Assembly: GCF_051860475.1 (NCBI RefSeq) | Contig: NZ_JBHYDW010000006.1 | Span: 5,204 to 69,203 of the forward strand | Source of the DNA: Elioraea sp051860475 | GTDB lineage: Bacteria; Pseudomonadota; Alphaproteobacteria; Acetobacterales; Acetobacteraceae | Direction of reading: 5' to 3' | DNA length: 64,000 bases | Program-made: the position numbers and the translations under genes | In this document: piece by piece, positions 44,566 through 52,527 of the stretch | Layout: each line of letters opens with the position of its first letter | Numbering within the stretch: position 1 is the first letter of the stretch | Notes under the pieces: generated by a model | The model's input: only the letters and a program-made list of their open reading frames with translations | Databases searched by the model: none | What the model was told of the DNA's origin: nothing

Positions 44566-45141
44566 ATGAGCAAGTTCAGGACAGCGCTTCTGGCCGGTGC
44601 GATGGTGGTGGGCCTCGGCGCGGCGGCCGATGCGGCGCCGATCACGGGCGGCATCAGCTTGGCGGGCGGGTTCACGCCCATCGACGGCTTCAGCGCTCCG
44701 ACCACCCTCGCTGCCGCGACGGGCATCGACTTCGGCGCGAGCTTCGCAACCGGGGCAAGCGGTACTCTCGCCTCGTTCGGCAGTGTCAGCACCGCGGCCG
44801 GTACGCTGACCATGACGGACTTCCAGTTCGTCTCGGTGCCGCCGCCGGTCTCGCCGCTGTTCACCGCGTTCGACGGCGTCGCCACGCTGAGCTTCGACCT
44901 CAACACGGTCAGCATTATCAGCCAGAACAGTTCAACTCTGCAGCTCAGCGGGACCGGTATCCTGAGCCTGCCTGGCTTCGATCCGACACCCGGCGACTGG
45001 GTCCTCACTGCCAACTCGCTGGGGGGCACGTTCTCCTGGAGTTCGAGCACCGCCGCGGTCATCCCCGAGCCCGCCTCGCTGGCGCTGCTCGGCATGGGCC
45101 TGCTCGGCCTCGGCTTCGCCGCCCGCCGGCGCGCCGCCTGA
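44566..45141 (+). CDS. PEP-CTERM sorting-domain protein
   Basis: The 191-residue product has a signal peptide (MSKFRTALLAGAMVVGLGAA, cleavage after ADA). The secreted body is rich in Ser/Thr/Gly and beta strands (TLSFDLNTVSIISQNSSTLQ). The sorting tail is VIPEPASLALLGMGLLGLGF then AARRRAA: PEP motif, hydrophobic span and basic end. Exosortase should cleave at PEP during export. A paralogue is encoded at 45865 (shared SFDL..., GTL-L-GFD, TGTFSWS). It is expressed from the sigma-54 promoter at 44484 and ends at the hairpin at 45190. Confidence 0.92.
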   Translation: MSKFRTALLAGAMVVGLGAAADAAPITGGISLAGGFTPIDGFSAPTTLAAATGIDFGASFATGASGTLASFGSVSTAAGTLTMTDFQFVSVPPPVSPLFTAFDGVATLSFDLNTVSIISQNSSTLQLSGTGILSLPGFDPTPGDWVLTANSLGGTFSWSSSTAAVIPEPASLALLGMGLLGLGFAARRRAA

Positions 45142-45189
45142 ACCTGGGCTAGCCTTCCGATCGGGGCGGCCCCGTGCCGCTCCACCAAG

Positions 45190-45215
45190 GCAGCGGTCCC
45201 GCAAGGGACCGCTGC
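45190..45215 (+). terminator. Terminator of the first PEP-CTERM gene
   Basis: GCAGCGGTCCC, loop GCAA, GGGACCGCTGC, then TTTCGTTTG: an 11-bp perfect stem with a GNRA-type loop, 48 bp after the stop. Confidence 0.85.
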
Positions 45216-45239
45216 TTTCGTTTGCGCGCCCCGTCGGGG

Positions 45240-45256
45240 CGTCGGAAAACTTTACA
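45240..45256 (+). promoter_or_regulatory. PEP-CTERM regulon 17-bp motif, distal copy of the gene-less unit
   Basis: CGTCGGAAAACTTTACA, 46 bp upstream of a second, weaker copy at 45303. The two together precede the sigma-54 promoter at 45373. Confidence 0.7.
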
Positions 45257-45302
45257 TCCCCAGGCTTCCCTGGCGGCGGCAGGCCCGCCCGGCTTCGGAT
45301 CG

Positions 45303-45319
45303 TGTCGGCGGATTTTACA
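45303..45319 (+). promoter_or_regulatory. PEP-CTERM regulon 17-bp motif, proximal copy of the gene-less unit
   Basis: TGTCGGCGGATTTTACA, ending exactly 53 bp before the -24 box at 45373. Confidence 0.65.
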
Positions 45320-45372
45320 GTCCAGTGTCACGGACGGACGGCCAGGCCCACAACCCCTTGAAATGCTGACAC

Positions 45373-45388
45373 TGGCACGGCCATTGCT
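45373..45388 (+). promoter_or_regulatory. Orphan sigma-54 promoter
   Basis: TGGCAC-N5-TTGCT, as good as the promoter at 44484, but followed by no recognisable coding sequence. A terminator hairpin lies about 80 bp further on (45469). Confidence 0.75.
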
Positions 45389-45394
45389 GGATCG

Positions 45395-45497
45395 TGACCG
45401 GCGGCGCAAGGCCGCAAGCCCGGCTCTCGGGCGTTTCCGGGGTGGTCGGGGGGCTACCCCGTGACGAGGCAGCGGTCCCGCAAGGGGCCGCTGCTTG
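45395..45497 (+). ncRNA. Possible sigma-54-driven short transcript, or shell of a deleted PEP-CTERM gene
   Basis: From the expected transcription start about 12 nt after the -12 box to the end of the hairpin at 45494 there are roughly 100 nt. No reading frame with a ribosome site is present. The hairpin is almost identical to the terminator of the PEP-CTERM gene upstream. The leader also shares a GGGG-CTACCCC-like string with that gene's leader. A small RNA and a gutted duplicate cassette are both possible. Confidence 0.35.
45469..45494 (+). terminator. Second copy of the PEP-CTERM-type terminator
   Basis: GCAGCGGTCCC, loop GCAA, GGGGCCGCTGC, then TTGTGT. It differs from the hairpin at 45190 at one stem position, where a G-U pair replaces A-U. 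Confidence 0.75.
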
Positions 45498-45519
45498 TGT
45501 CTGGGCGCCACGCGCTTCT

Positions 45520-45642
45520 CCCTCTCCCGCCTGGGCGGGAGATGGTCGGGGTGAGGGTGGGAAGCGTTGCAAACGTCCGTTGGCGGGCTCTCGGCGCCAG
45601 CCCCCTCACCCAACCCTCTCTCCCGCCTGGTCGGGGAAAGGG
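45520..45642. repeat. REP-like palindromic pair
   Basis: Two units in opposite orientation: CCCTCTCCCGCCTGGGCGGG (45520-45539) running to GTGAGGG at 45557, and CCCCTCACCC (45602) running to CCCGCCTGGTCGGGG at about 45637. They are separated by about 45 bp. This is the arrangement of extragenic palindromic elements. Related CCCTCACCC-type units are at 61370 and 63559. Confidence 0.6.
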
Positions 45643-45715
45643 CACATGCGATCACCCTGGCCATACCCCCAACCCCCGACAGGTTCCGCCGGCCGCGGCA
45701 CACGCGGCTCGTGTG

Positions 45716-45732
45716 TGTCAGGAAATCTTACA
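45716..45732 (+). promoter_or_regulatory. PEP-CTERM regulon 17-bp motif for the 45865 gene
   Basis: TGTCAGGAAATCTTACA, ending exactly 53 bp before the -24 box at 45786. Confidence 0.7.
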
Positions 45733-45785
45733 CGGCAGACGACTGCACGCTGGGCGTGTAGCTGAATGTCCCAGTTTTGTTGACT

Positions 45786-45801
45786 TGGCCCGTCATTTGC
45801 A
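45786..45801 (+). promoter_or_regulatory. Sigma-54 promoter of the PEP-CTERM gene at 45865
   Basis: TGGCCC-N5-TTGCA, one mismatch to the TGGCAC/TTGC core, 63 bp before the start codon. Confidence 0.8.
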
Positions 45802-45864
45802 CATCGGCTCCCGTCTCCGGCTGCGGTCCACCCGCGGCCGCCACCCGACCCGACAGGAGCTCCC

Positions 45865-46473
45865 GTGCGCCAGATCCGATCCCTCCTTCTCGCCGGCGCG
45901 GTCCTCGCGGCCTCCGCCACCGCCGCCGTCGCCGCGCCGATCTCCGGCTCGATCGGGATGGCGTTCCAGTTCCAGGCCAAGGACGCGGCCGGCGTGAACG
46001 TGCCGTTCAGCCAGGCGGTCGGGATCGACTTCCTCGGCCTGAACGCCGGCCCGGTCAGCAGCGGCAATTCCGGCATCTTCCTGGTCACCGGCTCGACCGG
46101 CGATCTCGCCGGAATCCCGATCGCCTCGGTCGGTACGATCACGGATCTGCCGTTCGCGCCCTTCGCCCCGATCGCGGGGTTCTTCTCGGTCGGCGGGCTC
46201 TCCTTCGACCTCGCGCAGCTCTGGATCACCACCCAGACCGACAACACCCTCGGGCTGATGGGCCGCGGCACGCTGATGCTCGCCGGCTTCGACGACACCC
46301 TCGGCACCTGGGCGTTCAGCGGCAACACCGCGGGCGGCGCACTCACCGGCACCTTCAGCTGGAGCGCCGATGCCGCTCCGATCCCCGAACCCGCCGGGCT
46401 GGCCCTGTTCGGCCTCGCCCTGCTGGGGCTCGGGCTGGCGTGGCGGACGCAGCGCAGCACCGTCCACGCCTGA
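45865..46473 (+). CDS. PEP-CTERM sorting-domain protein
   Basis: The 202-residue product has a GTG start behind AGGAG. The signal is MRQIRSLLLAGAVLAASATA, cleaved after VAA. The body parallels that of the 44566 product (GLSFDLAQLWITTQTDNTLG, GTLMLAGFDDTLGTWAFSGN, TGTFSWSADAAPI). The sorting tail is IPEPAGLALFGLALLGLGLA then WRTQRS, less Arg-rich than usual. It is a probable exosortase substrate in the extracellular matrix or outer envelope. The hairpin at 46497 follows. Confidence 0.9.
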   Translation: MRQIRSLLLAGAVLAASATAAVAAPISGSIGMAFQFQAKDAAGVNVPFSQAVGIDFLGLNAGPVSSGNSGIFLVTGSTGDLAGIPIASVGTITDLPFAPFAPIAGFFSVGGLSFDLAQLWITTQTDNTLGLMGRGTLMLAGFDDTLGTWAFSGNTAGGALTGTFSWSADAAPIPEPAGLALFGLALLGLGLAWRTQRSTVHA

Positions 46474-46496
46474 TCGCCCCCTTCAGGGGAGGCGAG

Positions 46497-46531
46497 GCGG
46501 GGCCGGGCCTCGGGGGGGCGCCCGGCCCCGC
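46497..46531 (+). terminator. Terminator of the 45865 gene
   Basis: GCGGGGCCGGGC (46497-46508), an 11-nt loop, GCCCGGCCCCGC (46520-46531): a 12-bp perfect GC stem 23 bp after the stop. Confidence 0.7.
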
Positions 46532-46594
46532 TGATTCCAGGACGGGCCGCTGACCGCCCGGCCGTGCTATGGGGAATCGGAAGGAGCCACTCGG

Positions 46595-46903
46595 ATGATT
46601 CCCGAGCTCGATCAGCACCGCGCTGAAATTGCCGAACTCTGCCGCCGCTTCGGCGTCCGTCGGCTCGATGTGGTCGGTTCGGCGGCGCGGGGGACGGATT
46701 TCGATCCCGTCCGGTCGGACGTGGATTTCCTCGTCGAGTATGTGCCCGAGGCCACCCCCTCGCTCGGCGCCTTCTTCGGCCTGCGTGACGCACTCGCCAA
46801 GCTGCTCGGCCGGCCGGTCGACCTCATCATGGCCTCCGGGCTGCGCAATCCGTTCGTACGCGCCGAGATGGAGCGCGCCCGTACCCCGCTCTATGCGGGC
46901 TGA
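46595..46903 (+). CDS. mntA: MntA-like nucleotidyltransferase antitoxin
   Basis: The 102-residue minimal Pol-beta nucleotidyltransferase contains VVGSAARGTDFDPVRSDVDF then LVEY. The GS...DxD motif has 12 residues between GS and the first Asp, where about 10 is common. LLGRPVDLIMASGLRNPFVR provides the third acidic position (VDL). In HepT/MntA pairs this enzyme AMPylates and inactivates HepT. The gene overlaps the HepT start by 11 nt. Confidence 0.82.
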   Translation: MIPELDQHRAEIAELCRRFGVRRLDVVGSAARGTDFDPVRSDVDFLVEYVPEATPSLGAFFGLRDALAKLLGRPVDLIMASGLRNPFVRAEMERARTPLYAG

Positions 46904-47246
46904 CCCGCGGGGCCTGCTGTGGGACGCGCACGATGCGGCCGAGACGGTCGCGGTGTTCATCCGCGGCCACACGCTCGCGGAGTATCGAGCGGACCGGATG
47001 TTGCGCTCCGCCGTCGAGCGCCAGTGCGAGGTGGTCGGCGAGGCCCTGAACCGCCTGGCGAAGGTCGCTCCCGACCTTGCCGCCCGCGTCCCGGGCCTCG
47101 CGCAGGCCGTCGCGTTCCGCAATCTGCTGATCCACGGCTATGCGGTGGTTGACGATGCGGTCGTCTGGCGGACCGTGCAGCAGGATCTCCCCGTGCTCTC
47201 CCGCGATCTCGCCGCCCTGCTGGCCGAGACCGGCCCCCAGGGCTAG
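46893..47246 (+). CDS. hepT: HepT-like ribonuclease toxin
   Basis: The 117-residue helical HEPN protein starts MRADPRGLLWDAHDAAETVA. The active-site motif R-x4-H-x-Y is intact in RNLLIHGYAVVDD. It acts as an RNase unless modified by the upstream nucleotidyltransferase. The pair is a self-contained toxin-antitoxin module, consistent with plasmid maintenance. Confidence 0.85.
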   Translation: MRADPRGLLWDAHDAAETVAVFIRGHTLAEYRADRMLRSAVERQCEVVGEALNRLAKVAPDLAARVPGLAQAVAFRNLLIHGYAVVDDAVVWRTVQQDLPVLSRDLAALLAETGPQG

Positions 47247-47265
47247 CAGGCGGGCAACGATCGTC

Positions 47266-48309
47266 ATGGACGATCCGCCTCCCCGCCTCGATCCCCTGCC
47301 GCGCGCCGGCCTGCCCGGCTGGGCCGAGCCGCTGCTCGACCCGCGCGCCTTCTGGTCAGGTCGGATCTGGTACGACACCACGCTCGCGCATGCCCTGCCG
47401 CTCGGCGCCGAGCCGGTCGCCGCACGCTGCGGCGCCGGCGCCGTGCCGCTGCTCCGCACCGGCGAGGCGCTCCGCAGCCTGACCACGCCCTACACCCAGG
47501 ACTGGCGCCCGCTTGGTCCTCCCGGGCTCGGCGCCACCGGCTGGCAGGACGCCGGGCAGGGCTTCGGCGCCCTGCTGCGGCTCCGCCCGCCCGTGCTGCT
47601 GGAGGCGATCGATCCCGCCGGCGCCTGGCTCGCCCCCTTTCTCGCCGGGCTGCGCGGCAGCGGCATCCGGTCGGCGCGGTTCGACCATGTCGGCGTCTGG
47701 CGCGAGACCCTGCCGGAGGGGCAGGGCTGGGAGGACTACCTCGCCGGCCGCCCCTCCAGCCTGCGCCATACGGTCGAGCGCAAGGGGAAGCGGGCCGCGC
47801 GCGAAACCCGCTTCAGCCTGATCGCCGCCCCCGGTGCGGCGCTCGAGGCCGGGATCGAGGCGTTCCACGCGGTGCGTGCCGGCTCCTGGAAGCCCGCCGA
47901 ACCCTTCCCGGACTTCGACGCCGCGCTGATGCGGGCCGCCGCCGCTGCCGGCGCGCTGCGACTCGGCGTGCTCACCCGAGTCGCCGACGACACGCCGCTC
48001 GCCGCGCAGTACTGGATCCTCGACCAGGGCGGGGCGCGCGCCACCGTGCCCAAGCTCTTCCACCTGGAGACCGAGCGCACGGCCTCGCCCGGCACGGTGC
48101 TCACCGCCATGATGCTGCGCCATCTCATAACGGAGGACCGGGTGCGCACGCTCGACTTCGGCCGGGGCGACGACGCCTACAAGGCGCACTGGGTCGCGGA
48201 CCGGGTGCAGCTGATCGGCCTCGTTCTTGCCGATCCGCGCCACCCGGCCGGGCTGGCCGCGCTCGCGCGCCAGGCGGCGGGACGGCTGCTGCGTCGGATC
48301 CGCCGATGA
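47266..48309 (+). CDS. GNAT/FemAB-like acyltransferase (BcsL/CelD type)
   Basis: The 347-residue product starts at ATG 47266. The C-terminal half carries the acetyltransferase-6 pattern: AFHAVRAGSWK, LGVLTRVADDTPLAAQYWIL, PGTVLTAMMLRHLI and LDFGRGDDAYKAHWVADRVQ. Such proteins acylate sugars or lipid-linked intermediates in EPS loci. It is coupled to the GT4 gene downstream by a 4-nt overlap. It is a different subgroup from the FemAB protein at 8074. Confidence 0.75.
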   Translation: MDDPPPRLDPLPRAGLPGWAEPLLDPRAFWSGRIWYDTTLAHALPLGAEPVAARCGAGAVPLLRTGEALRSLTTPYTQDWRPLGPPGLGATGWQDAGQGFGALLRLRPPVLLEAIDPAGAWLAPFLAGLRGSGIRSARFDHVGVWRETLPEGQGWEDYLAGRPSSLRHTVERKGKRAARETRFSLIAAPGAALEAGIEAFHAVRAGSWKPAEPFPDFDAALMRAAAAAGALRLGVLTRVADDTPLAAQYWILDQGGARATVPKLFHLETERTASPGTVLTAMMLRHLITEDRVRTLDFGRGDDAYKAHWVADRVQLIGLVLADPRHPAGLAALARQAAGRLLRRIRR

Positions 48310-49445
48310 GGATCCTCTACAGCCACCGCATCCAGTCGCGCGACGGCCAGGGCGTGCATCTCGACGCCCTGGTCGCCGCGCTGCGGGCGGACGGCCACGA
48401 GGTGCGCGTGGTCGGGCCGTCCGCCTACGACCAGGCGGAGCTGGGGGGCGAGAGCCGGCTCGTGCCGCTGATCCGCCGTCTGCTGCCGCGCTTCGCGGTC
48501 GAACTCCTGGAGCTCGCCTACAGCCTCCCCGCTTTCCTGAAGCTCGACCGGGCTGCACGCGAATTCACCCCGGATGCCCTCTACGAGCGCTACAACTTGT
48601 TCTACCTCGCAGGTGCGCTCGTGGCCCGTCGTCGGCGCCTGCCCTTCCTGGTCGAGGTGAACGCGCCGCTGGCCGAGGAGCGCGCGCGCTTCGGCGGCCT
48701 CGCGCTCAAGGGGCTGGCCCGCTGGTCCGAACGCTTCGTCTGGCGCCGCGCCGACCGGGTGCTTCCCGTCACCGCGGTGCTGGGCGGGCACGTGACGGCC
48801 GCCGGGGTGCCGGCCGAGCGGATCGTCGTCATCCCGAACGGCATCGACCTGGAAGACTTCCCCGAGGTGCCTGCGGCGCGCCAGTCCGGCCCGGAGGCCG
48901 AGCTGGTGCTCGGCTTCGTCGGCTTCGTGCGCGACTGGCACGGGCTCGATGCCGTGGTGCGCGGCATCGCCGCCTGGGACGGCCCGACGCGGCTGAAGCT
49001 GCGCGTGGTGGGGGAGGGGCCGGCGCGGCCTGGGCTCGAACGCCTCGCCGCAGAGTTCGGCATCGCGGATCGGGTGGAGTTCACCGGGCTCGCCAGGCGC
49101 GAGGCGATCCCCGGGCTCGTCGCCGGCTTCGACGTTGCGCTGCAGCCAGCCGTGGTGCCCTACGCCTCGCCCCTGAAGGTGTTCGAGTACATGGCCGCCG
49201 GGCGGGCGATCGTCGCGCCGGACCAGCCCAACATCCGCGAGGTGCTGGAGGACGGGCGCACCGCGATATTGTTTGACGTGAAACAGTCCGACGGGTTGTG
49301 GCAGGCGATCCGCCGCCTCGCCGCCGACCCGGCCCTGCGCGCCCGGCTCGGGCAGGCGGCGCGCGACGAGGTGATCGGCCGCGAGCGCACCTGGGCCGGC
49401 AATGCCCGGCGGGTGGCCGGGCTTGCCCGGGAGCTGGCGCGGTGA
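48306..49445 (+). CDS. Family 4 glycosyltransferase
   Basis: The 379-residue product opens MRILYSHRIQSRDGQGVHLD. ALYERYNLFYLAGAL is in the acceptor half. The donor half has VIPNGIDLEDFPE, LGFVGFVRDWHGLDAVVRGI, VVGEGPARPGLERLAAEFGI and SPLKVFEYMAAGRAIVAPDQ (the E-x7-E region). It transfers a sugar in EPS repeat assembly in the cytoplasm. Confidence 0.9.
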   Translation: MRILYSHRIQSRDGQGVHLDALVAALRADGHEVRVVGPSAYDQAELGGESRLVPLIRRLLPRFAVELLELAYSLPAFLKLDRAAREFTPDALYERYNLFYLAGALVARRRRLPFLVEVNAPLAEERARFGGLALKGLARWSERFVWRRADRVLPVTAVLGGHVTAAGVPAERIVVIPNGIDLEDFPEVPAARQSGPEAELVLGFVGFVRDWHGLDAVVRGIAAWDGPTRLKLRVVGEGPARPGLERLAAEFGIADRVEFTGLARREAIPGLVAGFDVALQPAVVPYASPLKVFEYMAAGRAIVAPDQPNIREVLEDGRTAILFDVKQSDGLWQAIRRLAADPALRARLGQAARDEVIGRERTWAGNARRVAGLARELAR

Positions 49446-49447
49446 GC

Positions 49448-50362
49448 TCAGCGCACCTCGCCCGGCCCGACCAGCACCACGACCGCGCCGCGGATCTCGT
49501 TGCCCTCCACCAGTACCGGCGTGGCGGTGCGGTTCTCGACGAAATGGGTGCCGCGCGGCATCAGGTTCTCGAACCGGTTGCCGGTCACCCGCAGGCTGGT
49601 GGTGGGGTGGCGCACCCCCTCGGCCCCGATCATCACCGCTGTGGTCGGATTGCCGTGATCGGGGCCCTTGCGCAGCACGGTGTTGCGCAGCAGCAGGTCG
49701 CCGCCATTGGGGATGTCGACCAGGTAGCTCGCCCGATTGCCCGGCGTGTCCAGGATCGCGCTGTCCTCGATCTCGGTGGCGCGCGCGCGCGACTTCACAT
49801 GGTGGCAGATCCGGGTGGCCTCGAACCGGCTGCGCCGGATCGCGACGAGCGCCCACTGCCCGGCATAGAGCCCATGGGCGCATTCGTGGATCAGCGCACC
49901 GTTGCCGACGAACACGCTGTCCTCGATCGTGAGCCGGGCCTCCGGCAGGCTGTGGTGGGTCAGGATGCCGTTCTGGTTGTCCTCGAAGCGCGACCGGACG
50001 ATGCGCAGATCGCCCCCTTCGGCGCGGATGCCGGCGGCGTTGCCGCCCGCGAAGGCCGCGCCGCGGAAGGTCAGCCCGATCACCGTCACCCGCGGGGCGG
50101 CAATCACGAACAGCGCCTTCTGCGCGCAGATCGGCCCGGTGATCACGACCTCGCCACCCCCTGCCTCGATCGTCAGGTCAGGGGCACGCCAGACCGCGCA
50201 GTCGCGGTAGAGGCCGGGCGCGATCACCACCCGGTCGCCCGGCTGGGCGACGCGCGCGGCCTGGCTCGGCACGGTGAAGCGCTCGCCGGGGCCGACGCGC
50301 AGCGTCTCGGCCGCGGCCGGCGCGGTCAGCAGCAGGGCGAGCAGCAGGGCCAGACGGATCAT
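49448..50362 (-). CDS. Exported right-handed beta-helix protein
   Basis: The 304-residue product starts at 50362 with a Sec signal (MIRLALLLALLLTAPAAAET). It has a parallel beta-helix made of repeated short strands (ITGPICAQKALFVIAAPRVT, LRIVRSRFEDNQNGILTHHS, LTIEDSVFVGNGALIHECAH), typical of polysaccharide lyases, epimerases and periplasmic EPS-binding proteins. Catalysis cannot be assigned. It is the only minus-strand gene between two plus-strand glycosyltransferases. Confidence 0.78.
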   Translation of the reverse strand: MIRLALLLALLLTAPAAAETLRVGPGERFTVPSQAARVAQPGDRVVIAPGLYRDCAVWRAPDLTIEAGGGEVVITGPICAQKALFVIAAPRVTVIGLTFRGAAFAGGNAAGIRAEGGDLRIVRSRFEDNQNGILTHHSLPEARLTIEDSVFVGNGALIHECAHGLYAGQWALVAIRRSRFEATRICHHVKSRARATEIEDSAILDTPGNRASYLVDIPNGGDLLLRNTVLRKGPDHGNPTTAVMIGAEGVRHPTTSLRVTGNRFENLMPRGTHFVENRTATPVLVEGNEIRGAVVVLVGPGEVR

Positions 50363-50397
50363 CCGGTCGGTCCTTCGCAGCGGGGGATCGCCTGACC

Positions 50398-51528
50398 ATG
50401 CCTGCCGCGCCTGCCCGGGGTCCAGCCCCGCCGCCGGGAACGGCACCACTGCTGCTTCACGTCTTCCCGACCTTCGCGATCGGCGGCGCCCAGGTGCGGT
50501 TCGCCGCGCTCGCCAACCGGTTCGGCGGCCGCTGGCGCCACGCCATCGTCGCGCTCGACGGCCGGGCAGACTGCGCCGAGCGGCTGGAGCCAGGGGTCGC
50601 GTTCGCCGTGCTGCCGTCGCCGGTCGGGCCGGGCGACGGCCCTCTGCGCTTCCGGCGCATCCGGGGCTTCCTGCACCGGCTCGCCCCGGCGGTCATCATC
50701 ACCAGCAACTGGGGCGCGATCGAGTGGGCGGCCGCCAACCTGATCCCGCCGCGCATCCGCCACCTCCACACCGAGGACGGCTTCGGTCCAGACGAAGCCG
50801 GCGGGCAGAAGCCGCGAAGGGTGCTGTTCCGCCGGCTCGTCCTGCGCCGCTCGACCGTCGCTCTGCCCTCGCTGACACTGCTCAAGGCCGCGCGCGAGAC
50901 CTGGCGGCTGCCCGGGGAGCGGCTGCACTACATCCCGAACGGGCTCGACCTCGCCCGCTTTCACCCCGAAGGTCCGCGCGCCACGCTTGCCCCGCCCGGC
51001 GACGGCCCGGTGATCGGCACGGTCGCGCGGCTGCGCGCCGAGAAGAACCTCGCCCGGCTGCTGCGCACCGCCGCGCTGCTGCACCGCGACGGGCTCGCGT
51101 TCCGCCTGGTCGTGATCGGCGACGGGCCGGAGGAGGAGGCGCTGAAGGCACTCGCGGCCGCGCTCGGCATCGGCGGGATCACCCGCTTCGCTGGCCATGT
51201 GCCTGACCCGGCCGCCGCCTACCGGGCGATGGACGTGTTCGCGCTCTCCTCCGACACCGAGCAGATGCCGTTCTCGGTGATGGAGGCGATGGCGACCGGC
51301 CTGCCGGTCGCGTCCACCGATGTCGGCGATGTTGCAGCCATGCTGGGCGCGGAGAGCCGCCCGTTCCTCGCGCCGAAGGACGACCGCGCGCTCGCCGCCG
51401 CGCTGCGGCCGCTGCTCGCGGAGGCGCCGCTGCGCCACCGGCTCGGCGCGGCCAACCGCGCCCGCGCCGAGGCCGCCTACGACCAGGAAGCCATGTTCCA
51501 GGCCTATGCGCGGTTGATCGACGGATAG
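50398..51528 (+). CDS. Family 4 glycosyltransferase
   Basis: The 376-residue product has a Pro-rich lead, then LLLHVFPTFAIGGAQVRFAA with the GGAQ loop. The donor half has YIPNGLDLARFHP, IGTVARLRAEKNLARLLRTA, VIGDGPEEEALKALAAALGI and SDTEQMPFSVMEAMATGLPV (E-x7-E). It opens a run of three closely spaced plus-strand genes up to 53253. Confidence 0.9.
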   Translation: MPAAPARGPAPPPGTAPLLLHVFPTFAIGGAQVRFAALANRFGGRWRHAIVALDGRADCAERLEPGVAFAVLPSPVGPGDGPLRFRRIRGFLHRLAPAVIITSNWGAIEWAAANLIPPRIRHLHTEDGFGPDEAGGQKPRRVLFRRLVLRRSTVALPSLTLLKAARETWRLPGERLHYIPNGLDLARFHPEGPRATLAPPGDGPVIGTVARLRAEKNLARLLRTAALLHRDGLAFRLVVIGDGPEEEALKALAAALGIGGITRFAGHVPDPAAAYRAMDVFALSSDTEQMPFSVMEAMATGLPVASTDVGDVAAMLGAESRPFLAPKDDRALAAALRPLLAEAPLRHRLGAANRARAEAAYDQEAMFQAYARLIDG

Positions 51529-51537
51529 GAGGGACGG

Positions 51538-52518
51538 GTGCTCGAGGTCGTCATCCCCGCCTACAACGCCGCCCCGTTCCTGCGCGAGACCATCGAGAGC
51601 CTCGCTGCGCAGACCCGTCCGGCCGATCTCGTCACCATCGTCGACGACCGCTCCACCGACGGCACCGGCGACCTCGCCCGCGCGCTCGTGGCCGACCTCT
51701 CGCCGCGCCTGGCGATCCGGGTGCTCGACAATGCCGGCCCGCAAGGGCCGGCCGCCGCGCGCAACACCGCCCTCCGCGCCTCCACGGCCGATGTGATCGC
51801 GCTGATGGACTCGGACGATCTGGCCGAGCCCGACCATCACCGGACCCTGCTCGACCTGATCGAAACCGCGCCCGACATCGTGCTCGGCTTCGGCAACAGC
51901 CTGGTGTTTCGGGGAGTGGAGGTGCTGATCCCGGACATGCACGCCAAGAGCGGGATCAGCGGGTTTCCCGCCGAGGAGCTCGGCCCGGACCGGCTTACCC
52001 TGGGTGAGCGCATGTTCGAGGTCATGCTCGGCGCGGGCATGTTCTCCACCTCGGCCTGCGCGTTCCGCCGCGAGGCCGCGCGCGAGGCCGGGCTGTTCGA
52101 CGAGACGCTGCGCTACAGCGAGGACACCGACCTGTTCCTGCGCCTGACCCTGCTCGGCCGTTTCGCCTTCGCCCGGGCGATCATCACGCGCAAGCGGGTG
52201 CACGGGACCAACCTGGTCGGCCACAGCAAGCTGCATTTCTGCCGTGGCACGGCGCTCGCGCTGTCGCGGCTGGCCGACCGTGCCGCGGCCGGGGATCCGG
52301 TTGCGCGCCACCTCTCCGCACCGCGCCGGGCCGCGCTCGCCGAGGGGCTGCGGCGGGCGATGTATGGCTGGCTCTACGCGGCCTCCTGGGAAACCCCGCG
52401 CGTCTATCGCGAGGCGGCCGCTGCCGCGCGCCACGCGGGCCTGGGCCGGATGGCGCGCGATCCCAAGCATCTCGCCCGGCTGCTGATCGCCCCGGTGTGG
52501 CGGCCCGAGACCCGCTGA
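51538..52518 (+). CDS. Family 2 glycosyltransferase
   Basis: The 326-residue product has a GTG start. GT-A signatures are VVIPAYNAAPFLRETIESLA, IVDDRSTDGTGDLA and ALMDSDDLAEPDHH (DxD). CAFRREAAREAGLFDETLRY then SEDTDLFLRLTLLG is the ED-type acceptor motif. No membrane spans are apparent. It forms glycosidic bonds in EPS assembly from nucleotide sugars. Confidence 0.92.
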   Translation: MLEVVIPAYNAAPFLRETIESLAAQTRPADLVTIVDDRSTDGTGDLARALVADLSPRLAIRVLDNAGPQGPAAARNTALRASTADVIALMDSDDLAEPDHHRTLLDLIETAPDIVLGFGNSLVFRGVEVLIPDMHAKSGISGFPAEELGPDRLTLGERMFEVMLGAGMFSTSACAFRREAAREAGLFDETLRYSEDTDLFLRLTLLGRFAFARAIITRKRVHGTNLVGHSKLHFCRGTALALSRLADRAAAGDPVARHLSAPRRAALAEGLRRAMYGWLYAASWETPRVYREAAAAARHAGLGRMARDPKHLARLLIAPVWRPETR

Positions 52519-52527
52519 GCCCGGCCA

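Noticed and set aside
45520..45642. A short CRISPR array in the repeat-rich gap
   Set aside because: The repeats are inverted and GC-palindromic with a single interval, and no cas genes are present; REP-like elements fit.
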